From positions 1 through 51,562 of the forward strand of contig JAHFTC010000016.1 of assembly GCA_023269585.1 (NCBI GenBank): 51,562 nt of DNA, given 5' to 3'. Positions within the stretch are counted from its first letter, which is position 1; each line of letters starts with the position of its first letter. The notes below the pieces were generated by a model. That model was given only the letters and a program-made list of their open reading frames with translations, was not told the origin of the DNA and searched no databases. The translations under genes were made by a program, and so were the position numbers. Below, one piece after another: positions 27,999-35,010 of the stretch. The DNA comes from Opitutaceae bacterium (GTDB lineage: Bacteria; Verrucomicrobiota; Verrucomicrobiia; Opitutales; Opitutaceae).

Positions 27999-28980
27999 CA
28001 GCATCGCCCGCACGCCCGCCGCCGCGGTGCTCGACCGCGCCCTGCGCGACGGACGCCTGGCGCACAGCCTCATCTTCCAGGGCGACAACCTCGCCCTCCT
28101 CGAGACCGCCGCGCTCGCCCTCGCCGACCGGCTGCTCAACCCGGCCGACACCCCGCAGGTGTACCCGCCCCTCAAGCACCCCGATTTCATCGCGCTGCGC
28201 CCTGAGGGCAAGCTGCGCCAGATCAAGATCGGCGAGTCCGGCGGCGGCGCCGCGGAAAACTCCATGCGCGGCTTCCTCAGCCGCATCGACCTCACCCCGC
28301 AGGTCGGCCGCCACAAGGTCGGCGTGGTCTACGAGGCGGACCGGATGAACGCCGCCACCTCCAACGCGTTCCTCAAGACCCTCGAGGAGCCGCCGCGCGA
28401 CACCACGCTCATCCTCCTCACCACGCACCCGTATTCACTGCTCGCGACCATCCTCAGTCGGTGCCTGCGTTTCCGTTTCGCCGCCGCCGCCGCCCAGGTC
28501 TCGCATCCCGATCTCGGCCCGTGGCTCGAGCTCTACCGCGGCTGGCTGCGCCAACTCACCGAGGGCGTGGCCGACAAGAAAGGCGCCGCCACCCAGATCT
28601 TCACGCTCTACGCGCTCATCGCCCGCTTCGAGCGCATCCTCGACGAAACGGCCACGACCACGCGCAAACAGGAGACGGCCGCCACGAAGGACACCATGTC
28701 CGACGACGAGCTCGAGGCGCTCGAGACCGGCATCGCCGTGGGCGTGCGCCAGTCGCTGCTCTCGGAGATCGAGCACGCCACCCGCGCCTTCGTCGCAGCC
28801 CAGCCGGAGAGCGCGTCCGTGTTGCGCACGCCGCTCGTGGCCGCGATCCGCAAGCTCGAGGAATGCGCCGGCCTGCTCCGCGCCAACCTCAGCACCACCG
28901 CGGCGCTCGAGGAGTTCTTCCTCTCCTCGTTGCGCCTCTGGGCCCAGGTCGGCATCGCCCGCCGCGCCGCCGCGGCGTAG
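27982..28980 (+). CDS. holB: DNA polymerase III delta-prime subunit
   Basis: This 332-residue clamp-loader subunit has AAA+ features: HSLIFQGDNLALLETAALAL in place of a P-loop, VGVVYEADRMNAATSNAFLK (Walker-B/sensor region), LKTLEEPP, and the SRC motif LSRCLRFRF. The classical GxxGxGK P-loop is lost, in keeping with delta-prime being non-hydrolytic in many bacteria. The usual four-Cys zinc module near residue 50-70 is not visible. The tmk-holB order and 17-base overlap are common in bacteria and support the call. Confidence 0.9.
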   Translation: MNAWPDSIARTPAAAVLDRALRDGRLAHSLIFQGDNLALLETAALALADRLLNPADTPQVYPPLKHPDFIALRPEGKLRQIKIGESGGGAAENSMRGFLSRIDLTPQVGRHKVGVVYEADRMNAATSNAFLKTLEEPPRDTTLILLTTHPYSLLATILSRCLRFRFAAAAAQVSHPDLGPWLELYRGWLRQLTEGVADKKGAATQIFTLYALIARFERILDETATTTRKQETAATKDTMSDDELEALETGIAVGVRQSLLSEIEHATRAFVAAQPESASVLRTPLVAAIRKLEECAGLLRANLSTTAALEEFFLSSLRLWAQVGIARRAAAA

Positions 28981-28996
28981 GTGCGCCGCGGTCCGG

Positions 28997-29062
28997 CGGT
29001 AGGCCCCCTCGCTGAGGTGGCCCGCCGGAGGAGCCGGAAGCCGGGTCGCCGCCCCGGCCTAC
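28997..29062. repeat. Palindromic CGGTAGG...GGCCTAC repeat (diverged)
   Basis: A 66-base, very GC-rich element bounded by GGTAGGCC and GGCCTAC, just after holB. It is a loose relative of the elements at 17584 and 29576. It lies between convergent genes, so it may end transcription. Confidence 0.5.
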
Positions 29063-29106
29063 AGCAACCAGCCAAAACACGAGCCCTCGCGAAGACCCGC
29101 ACCCCC

Positions 29107-29538
29107 TCAGGCCTTGAAGAGATCGACCGGTTGGAACACCGCGATCCCGTCGGCCTGGAGCGCGGCGAGGGCCTTGTCGGTATCATCGAAGCGGAACACC
29201 ATCACCGCATCGGAGCCGGGCCGCTCGGCAAAGGCGTACATGTATTCCACCGACACGCCGGCCTTCTCGAGGAGCACGAGCACGCCGGCGAGGCCGCCGG
29301 GACGATCAGGCACCTGGAGAGCGACGACCTCGGTGGTCGTCACCGCGTAGCCGGCGTCGATCGCGATGGTCTTGGCCTTGGCGACATCGGGCGTGAGCAG
29401 GCGCAGCAGGCCGAACTCGCCGTTGTCGGAAAGCATGAGCGTGCTGAGGTTCACGCCGGCGTCGGCCAGCGTGCGGCACAGCGCCGAGAGGCGGCCGGGG
29501 CGGTTCTCGAGGAAGACGGAAAGCTGGGTGATTTTCAT
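29107..29538 (-). CDS. Tandem ACT-domain protein
   Basis: This 143-residue protein consists of two ACT domains: residues 1-70 (ITQLSVFLENRPGRLSALCR) and 71-143 (TTEVVALQVPDRPGGLAGVL). Each carries the PGRL/PGGL ligand-binding turn. ACT proteins bind amino acids and regulate partner enzymes. Small ACT proteins of this type are common beside phenylacetate-CoA ligase and indolepyruvate oxidoreductase genes, as here, suggesting sensing of aromatic amino acids. ATG 29538. It lies 95 bases after paaK, with a palindromic repeat between. Confidence 0.88.
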   Translation of the reverse strand: MKITQLSVFLENRPGRLSALCRTLADAGVNLSTLMLSDNGEFGLLRLLTPDVAKAKTIAIDAGYAVTTTEVVALQVPDRPGGLAGVLVLLEKAGVSVEYMYAFAERPGSDAVMVFRFDDTDKALAALQADGIAVFQPVDLFKA

Positions 29539-29575
29539 CGGGGTAGAGGGAAGTAGTGGGGAGCGAGTAGCGAGC

Positions 29576-29629
29576 GGTAGGGACGGCGCTCCGCGCCGTC
29601 CGCGGCGGTCGCGGAGCGACCGCCCTACC
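29576..29629. repeat. Palindromic GGTAGGG...CCCTACC repeat
   Basis: A 54-base element with two hairpins (GGACGGCGC / GCGCCGTCC and GCGGTCGC / GCGACCGC), bounded by GGTAGGG and CCCTACC. It lies between the ACT and paaK genes and is closely related to 17584-17638. Confidence 0.75.
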
Positions 29630-29633
29630 TCGA

Positions 29634-30974
29634 TCAGCCCTCGTTCCGTTTGTCGAAAAGGCGCTTGGCCTTGCCTTCGGAGCGCGGGATCGAGCCGGGC
29701 TGGACGAGCGTCACCTCGGCGTGGAGACCGGTGATCTGCTCGATGCTGCGGCCGAAACGCTTCTGGAGCTCGTCCATCGCGCCGACCTTGTCGCTGAGCA
29801 TCTCGCCGGTGATCTCGACGCGCACTTCCATGCGGTCGAGCCCGGCCTTGCGGGTGAGCACGATCTGGTAGTGCGGGAGCGAGGCCTCGGTCTTGAGCAG
29901 CGCGGTCTCGATCTGCGAGGGGAAGACGTTCACGCCGCGGATGATGAACATGTCGTCGCTGCGGCGGCTGATCCGGCGGATGCGGCGGATGGTGCGGCCG
30001 CAGGCGCAGGGGCGCGTGTCGATCGCGGTGATGTCGCGCGTGCGGTAGCGGATCGCGGGCATCGCCTGCTTGCTGAGCGTGGTGAAGACCAGCTCGCCTT
30101 CGGTGCCGTCGGCCACGGGCTCGAGCGTCTCGGGGTCGACGATCTCGACGAGGAAGTGGTCCTCGAAGATGTGCAGACCGTCCTGGCATTCGCACTCCGT
30201 GCCCACACCGGGGCCGATGATCTCGGAGAGTCCATAGATGTCGTACGCCTTCACGCCGGTGGAGCTCTCGATGTACTGGCGCATCTGGTCGGTCCAGGGT
30301 TCGGCGCCGAACACGCCCCGCTTCACCTTCAGGTCCTTCCGGAAATCGATGCCCATCTTCTGCGCCACCTCGATGAGGTGGATGAAGTAGCTCGGCGTGC
30401 AGCAGATGCCGGTGACACCAAAATCCTTCATCACCATGATCTGCCGCTCGCTGTTGCCGCCGGAGATCGGGATCACGGTGGCGCCGATGCCCTCGAGGCC
30501 GCCGTGCAGGCCAAGGCCGCCGGTGAAGAGCCCGTAGCCGTACATGTTCTGCACGATGTCGCCGCGCGAATACCCGGCGGCGTAGAGCGTGCGCATGATC
30601 ACCTGTTTCCAGACCTCCATGTCCTGCGCGGTGTAGCCCACGACGATCGGCTTGCCCGTGGTGCCGCTCGAGGCGTGGAGGCGCACGACCTCGCTCATCG
30701 GCACGGCGAACAGGCCGTACGGATACGTGTCGCGCAGATCGGTCTTCACCGAGAACGGCAGCAGGCGCACATCCGTCAGGGTGCGGATGTCGGCGGGCTT
30801 CACGCCCTTGGCGTCCATCCGGTCGCGGAAGAGCGGGACCTTCTCGTAGGCAAGGGTCGTGACGGCCTTGAGGCGTTGGAGCTGCACCTCGCGCAGGCGC
30901 GCTTCGGGCATGTAGTCGAGGGCGCTCTCCGGAAAGAAGGTGCCCTCCAGGTCGTTCCAGAGGTTGCGGATCAT
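29634..30974 (-). CDS. paaK: Phenylacetate-CoA ligase family enzyme
   Basis: This 446-residue member of the adenylate-forming superfamily activates an aryl acetate to its CoA thioester using ATP. Visible motifs are the AMP/phosphate loop LHASSGTTGKPIVVGYT, YGYGLFTGGLGLHGG, the aromatic-binding region YDIYGLSEIIGPG, and the C-terminal hinge and lysine (RSDDMFIIRGVNVFP; SIPRSEGKAKR). Length is typical. With iorAB, the pathway would be aryl pyruvate to aryl-acetyl-CoA, with this enzyme activating or recycling the free arylacetate. The paa hydroxylation genes are not in view. ATG 30974. Confidence 0.93.
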   Translation of the reverse strand: MIRNLWNDLEGTFFPESALDYMPEARLREVQLQRLKAVTTLAYEKVPLFRDRMDAKGVKPADIRTLTDVRLLPFSVKTDLRDTYPYGLFAVPMSEVVRLHASSGTTGKPIVVGYTAQDMEVWKQVIMRTLYAAGYSRGDIVQNMYGYGLFTGGLGLHGGLEGIGATVIPISGGNSERQIMVMKDFGVTGICCTPSYFIHLIEVAQKMGIDFRKDLKVKRGVFGAEPWTDQMRQYIESSTGVKAYDIYGLSEIIGPGVGTECECQDGLHIFEDHFLVEIVDPETLEPVADGTEGELVFTTLSKQAMPAIRYRTRDITAIDTRPCACGRTIRRIRRISRRSDDMFIIRGVNVFPSQIETALLKTEASLPHYQIVLTRKAGLDRMEVRVEITGEMLSDKVGAMDELQKRFGRSIEQITGLHAEVTLVQPGSIPRSEGKAKRLFDKRNEG

Positions 30975-31112
30975 GTTTGGGGCTTGAGGCGAAAAAGGGG
31001 GCGCGCTGCGGGTTTTGTCCTTCGGGCTGGGAAAGCGCGGTCACGGGGTCCGAATCGCCTGCAAGCAGGCTCCTACATCGGAAACGGGGCAATCTCAGAG
31101 TATCCGTTTTGC

Positions 31113-31185
31113 TCCGGTGGTGGGGCAGGCTTTGCGCCCACCACCTGCGCCGGGCCGGCAGGCGGGCCCAAAGCCCGCCCTACCG
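31113..31185. repeat. Two adjacent REP-like repeats
   Basis: Copies at 31113-31143 (GGTGGTGGGGCAGGCTTTGC...) and 31160-31185 (GGCGGGCCCAAAGCCCGCCC) in the 224-base gap between iorB and paaK. Confidence 0.7.
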
Positions 31186-31198
31186 ACGAAGAGGCAGA

Positions 31199-31687
31199 TC
31201 ACCCGCGGCCGAGGGCGAAGGCCTGGTCGTTGGCGGCGTGGAGCTTCTCCGCGAAGTGTGCGCGCAGGCTCGACTGCCACTGCTCGACCGGGAAATCGAA
31301 GTGCCGGCTGAGACGACCGAGCAGGGCGACATTGAGCGCCTTGCTCGACGGCAACTTGGCGGTGTCGATATCCGCCGGGGTGATCAACGTGCCGCCGGGG
31401 CGCAGGCCGCCGCGGACGACCTCAACCTGCGTCGGATCGAGCACGACCAGGAAATCGCACGCCCCATCGGGGATCATGGGGCTGTGCACCGCGGCGCCAA
31501 AGCGCACGTCGCTCTGCACGGAGCCGCCGCGCTGGCTCATGCCGTGGACCTCGGCCTTCTTCGTCTCGTGGCCGAGGCGGAAGACGAGGTCGGCGAAGAT
31601 GTCGGAGGACTTGATGACGCCGGTGCCGCCGATGCCGGCGAAACGGACGTTGGTGGTGGAAGTTGAAACCTGGAGCTGGGAAGACAT
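31199..31687 (-). CDS. iorB: Indolepyruvate oxidoreductase beta subunit
   Basis: This 162-residue protein has the gamma-type domain of 2-oxoacid:ferredoxin oxidoreductases. It opens with VRFAGIGGTGVIKSSDIFAD and contains GMSQRGGSVQSDVRFG and ACDFLVVLDPTQVEVV. It pairs with IorA to oxidise aryl pyruvates to aryl-acetyl-CoA. It is somewhat shorter than the usual 190-210 residues. ATG 31687 precedes the conserved glycine loop; the longer upstream frame runs into the iorA 3' region and was rejected. It lies 82 bases after iorA in the same operon. Confidence 0.9.
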   Translation of the reverse strand: MSSQLQVSTSTTNVRFAGIGGTGVIKSSDIFADLVFRLGHETKKAEVHGMSQRGGSVQSDVRFGAAVHSPMIPDGACDFLVVLDPTQVEVVRGGLRPGGTLITPADIDTAKLPSSKALNVALLGRLSRHFDFPVEQWQSSLRAHFAEKLHAANDQAFALGRG

Positions 31688-31769
31688 GGGAGGAATGGCG
31701 CTGAAAAGCGGGGCCCGGCGGACTCTGCCTTTGTGATTTGGTTTCTGGAGTTTGGCCTTTCGCCTGGTT

Positions 31770-33479
31770 TCAGGTGTTGCAGCTGCAACCGCAGCCGCAG
31801 CCTTCGGCGGGCGGGGTGTCGTCGGCGGCCTTCGCGGCCACGAGCGCCTTCTCCTTCTGCTCCTTCTCCCACGCCACGATGCGACCGGCGGCGAGGATGC
31901 AGGGGCTGCGGCCGATGAGCACCGTGAGCTCGTCCTTGCGGAGCGCCTCGGTAAGCACCTCCTTGAACCGCGCGCGTTCACGAACCGGATTCACGGTGAA
32001 CACGTTCTGCACGCCGGCGGCGCGCGCCATCGCCTCGAAGCTCACCTTGTGGGTCGACGCGCCGTCGAGTTGGCGGCCGGTGCCGGGATGTTCCTGCTGG
32101 CCGGTCATGGCGGTGGTGCCGTTGTCGAGGATGACGAGCACGTGGCCCGTCTCCGGGGTGTTGTACGCCATCTCGACGAGGCCGGGCAGGCCGCCGTGCA
32201 GGAAGGTGCTGTCGCCGATCACGGAGACGACGCGCTTGGCCTGCTCGCGGGGCAGCACGTGGCGCAGGCCGAGGCCCATGCCCACCGCGGCGCCCATGTC
32301 GATCATCATGTCCATCGCCGAGAGCGGCGGGAGCGCGGCGAGCGTGTAGCAGCCGATGTCGCCCGCGACGATGCAGTCGAGCTCCTTCATCACCTCGAAA
32401 CTTTGGGTATGCGGGCAGCCCTTGCACAGCTCCGGCGGCTTGCCGCGCGGCGGCACAGGCTCGGGCGAGGAGTCGCCCGCCACGATGCGCCTCACCCGAT
32501 CCACCGTGAGCTCGCCGAACCGGAAAACACCGTCGTCCTTGGCGTCGACCGGGATGCCGGCGGCGCGGCAGGCGGTGGCCAGCCACGGGTCGTTCTCCTC
32601 GATCACGAGGCAGCGCTGCACCGAGCCGGCGAAATCGCGGATGGCCTGCAACGGCAGCGGATAGGTCATGCCAAGTTTCAGGATACTCGCCGTGGGTGCG
32701 GCCTCGCGCACGTGGTGGTAGGCGATGCCCGCCACGATGATGCCGAGGGCGGTGTCGCGGCGCTCGACGCGGTTCGGGCCGCCGGCGTTGTTCCAGCCCT
32801 CGGCCTCGGTCATCTTCGCGCGCAGGCGGCGGTGGGCGGGCTTGGCGTAGCCCGGCACCATGACGCGGCCGGCGACGTTGCGGACAAAATCGGAGGTCGG
32901 CGCGCCGGTGTCGGCGGCGGCGAGCGCGGCGCCCGGCGCGAAGCGCGGTTTCACCGGCGACTTCGAGTGGCACACGCGGGTCGTCAGGCGGAAGAGCACC
33001 GGGATCCTCCAGCGCTCGCTCGCCTCGAAGGCGACGCGGAGCAGGTCGTACGCCTCCTGCGAGTCGGCCGGCTCGAACAGCGGCGCGACGGAGGCCTCGG
33101 CGTAGCGGCGGCTGTCCTGCTCATTCTGGGAGGAGGCCATGCCCGGATCGTCGGCCACGACGAGCACGTAGCCGCCGTCGACACCTGAATACGTCATCGT
33201 GAAAAGCACGTCGGCCGCGACGTTGAGGCCCACGTGTTTCATCGTGCAGAGCACGCGCGCCCTGGCGAAGGCGGCGCCGAGCGCGACCTCGGCGGCGACC
33301 TTCTCGTTGGGGGCCCACTGGGCCTTGCCGCCGAGGGCGCTGAAGCTTTCGAGGATCTCGGTCGATGGCGTACCCGGATAACCGGTACCGAGCGCGACGC
33401 CGCAATGCAGGGCGGCGAGGGCCACGGCTTCGTTGCCGCTGAGAAGGAGTCGCCCGGAGGAGTCTTGGGAAGGGTGCAT
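31770..33479 (-). CDS. iorA: Indolepyruvate oxidoreductase alpha subunit lacking ferredoxin domain
   Basis: This 569-residue TPP enzyme oxidises aryl pyruvates from aromatic amino acids to aryl-acetyl-CoA. Visible features are the pyrimidine-binding domain (SGNEAVALAALHCGVALGTG), ELCKGCPHTQSFEVMKELD at the start of the TPP domain, and the TPP motif GDIGCYTLAALPPLSAMDMM with VIGDSTFLHGGL. Known IorA proteins end with a two-cluster [4Fe-4S] ferredoxin domain. That domain is absent here, and after VLIGRSPCILAAGR the protein ends in a linker and a Cys-rich tail, EGCGCGCSCNT. Electron transfer must then go through the tail, another subunit or a different route. ATG 33479 matches the family start. 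Confidence 0.9.
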   Translation of the reverse strand: MHPSQDSSGRLLLSGNEAVALAALHCGVALGTGYPGTPSTEILESFSALGGKAQWAPNEKVAAEVALGAAFARARVLCTMKHVGLNVAADVLFTMTYSGVDGGYVLVVADDPGMASSQNEQDSRRYAEASVAPLFEPADSQEAYDLLRVAFEASERWRIPVLFRLTTRVCHSKSPVKPRFAPGAALAAADTGAPTSDFVRNVAGRVMVPGYAKPAHRRLRAKMTEAEGWNNAGGPNRVERRDTALGIIVAGIAYHHVREAAPTASILKLGMTYPLPLQAIRDFAGSVQRCLVIEENDPWLATACRAAGIPVDAKDDGVFRFGELTVDRVRRIVAGDSSPEPVPPRGKPPELCKGCPHTQSFEVMKELDCIVAGDIGCYTLAALPPLSAMDMMIDMGAAVGMGLGLRHVLPREQAKRVVSVIGDSTFLHGGLPGLVEMAYNTPETGHVLVILDNGTTAMTGQQEHPGTGRQLDGASTHKVSFEAMARAAGVQNVFTVNPVRERARFKEVLTEALRKDELTVLIGRSPCILAAGRIVAWEKEQKEKALVAAKAADDTPPAEGCGCGCSCNT

Positions 33480-33694
33480 GAATCGGTGCGAGATTTTTGG
33501 GGTTCGCGTGAGCAGAACAATCCGCCCCGCGCCGTTCAATCACCAAGCGGAAGCAGTTTCTGCGGCCGGAATTCCCACATTGGGTTCGCCCGGCCCAGGC
33601 TGGGGCGCGGGAGCCCTGCGGCGCCGCGACCTCTCCCTCCCGCCACCACCGGTGGCATGGCCGCTCGCATCCGCGCGGCCAAGCCGCCTCCAGC

Positions 33695-34105
33695 TCACGC
33701 CGCGGTCGTCTTCTCGGCGCGATGCGACTGGGTGAACGCCACGATCTTCTGCAGCGCCTCGCCCAGCACCGGGAAGCTCGTCGGCTTCTGCATGCGGAAG
33801 AGCAGCGCCGGGTGGTCGCGGTGGTCGCGCATGGCGTCGTCCTGCTGCGCGGTGAGCAGCATGCAGCCGAGATTCGGGTCGAAACCCTCCAGCCAGGTCA
33901 CGAATTCCAGCCCGTCCATCCGCGGCATCCGCAGATCGACGACAACGGCGTCGTAGGCCGAGGCCCCGGCGGTGCGCATCTTGGCCTGCGCCTCGATGGC
34001 GTCCTGGCTGGCCTCGACCGCGAAGCCCAGGCGCTGGAGCCCGCGCGCCAGCATCATGCGGGAGGGCGGGTCATCCTCGATCACGAGTACTCGGGCACTG
34101 CTCAT
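33695..34105 (-). CDS. Stand-alone receiver-domain response regulator
   Basis: This 136-residue CheY-like receiver has an acidic pair in VIEDDPPSR, phospho-acceptor Asp57 (VVVDLRMPRMDG), Thr in MLLTAQQ and Lys in RMQKPTSF. There is no output domain. It is the last gene of the cheA-HDOD-receiver operon (13-base gap), so the CheA protein is the likely phosphodonor. Confidence 0.9.
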   Translation of the reverse strand: MSSARVLVIEDDPPSRMMLARGLQRLGFAVEASQDAIEAQAKMRTAGASAYDAVVVDLRMPRMDGLEFVTWLEGFDPNLGCMLLTAQQDDAMRDHRDHPALLFRMQKPTSFPVLGEALQKIVAFTQSHRAEKTTAA

Positions 34106-34118
34106 GGGGGAAAAGAGG

Positions 34119-35000
34119 TCAGAGCTTCACGGCTCCGTGGGTCACTTGTTCGCGGAGGAGCTTGGTGGCGGCCGCGAGCACATCGGGTTGCACGGCGATG
34201 AGCCGCTCGGGATCAAAGCCGTTCGCGAGCAGCAGCTCCGCGTCGAGTTCCATCAGGAAACCGTCCTCGGCCACACCGGGACCGATCGCCGTGGCGACGA
34301 ACTTCGCGGCGTGGAGGTGCGCCATCAACACCCGGTGCTCCGGCGGGATGCCGGCGGGGTGATCGGAGTGGCGCACAACTTGAGTGAGGTTTTCGGGAAA
34401 TTTCCACAGCTCGAGCAAACGCGCCCCGATCAGGGACTGGTGGTATCCGAGCACCTCCTGCTCGGCCGCCCACCAGGTGCAATTGTGCGCGCGCTGATGC
34501 TCGCGGATCGCCGGGAAGAACTCGCCGCAGGCGAAGGCGATCGCGAGCTTGCCGATGTCCTGAATCAGGCCCGCCGTGTAGGCGACCTCCTTGTCCACCT
34601 TGCCGGAATCCTCCGCGATATGCTCCGCCGCCACCGCCACACAGAGCGAGTGCCGGCAGAAGTCGCCCGGTTCCCAGCCGTAGCCCTGCACCGGGTGGTT
34701 GAACCAGCGGCTGCCCAGCGTGGTCACGGCCAGCCGGTAGATCTCGCGGAAGCCCAGGCGCAGGATCGCCTCGGATACAGTTTCGCACTCGGAGCCCGAG
34801 CGGAAGAACGCGGAATTGGCCAGGCGCAGCGTGGCGCTGGCCAGCGAGGTGTCCACGAGGATGATCTCCTCGAGCTCCTCGGCCGTCGTGCCCTCGTTGG
34901 CGAGCGCCTTCGAGAGGCGCGGCAGGAGCACCGGCGAGCACGGCAGGCGGGCCGCCTTCTCGCAGATTTCCTCGACCGTGGGCACTTTGGGCAAAGACAT
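34119..35000 (-). CDS. HDOD-domain protein
   Basis: This 293-residue protein carries an HDOD domain. Marks include LPRLSKALANEGTTAEELEE, ILRLGFREIYRLAV, the degenerate HD signature AGLIQDIGKLAIAF, and LIGARLLELWKFPE. HDOD proteins lack full HD catalytic sites and usually act as signalling or regulatory scaffolds in chemosensory or c-di-GMP contexts. It sits between cheA (10 bases) and a receiver gene (13 bases), so it is probably part of that signalling output. ATG 35000. Confidence 0.88.
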   Translation of the reverse strand: MSLPKVPTVEEICEKAARLPCSPVLLPRLSKALANEGTTAEELEEIILVDTSLASATLRLANSAFFRSGSECETVSEAILRLGFREIYRLAVTTLGSRWFNHPVQGYGWEPGDFCRHSLCVAVAAEHIAEDSGKVDKEVAYTAGLIQDIGKLAIAFACGEFFPAIREHQRAHNCTWWAAEQEVLGYHQSLIGARLLELWKFPENLTQVVRHSDHPAGIPPEHRVLMAHLHAAKFVATAIGPGVAEDGFLMELDAELLLANGFDPERLIAVQPDVLAAATKLLREQVTHGAVKL

Positions 35001-35010
35001 GATGGGTTCC

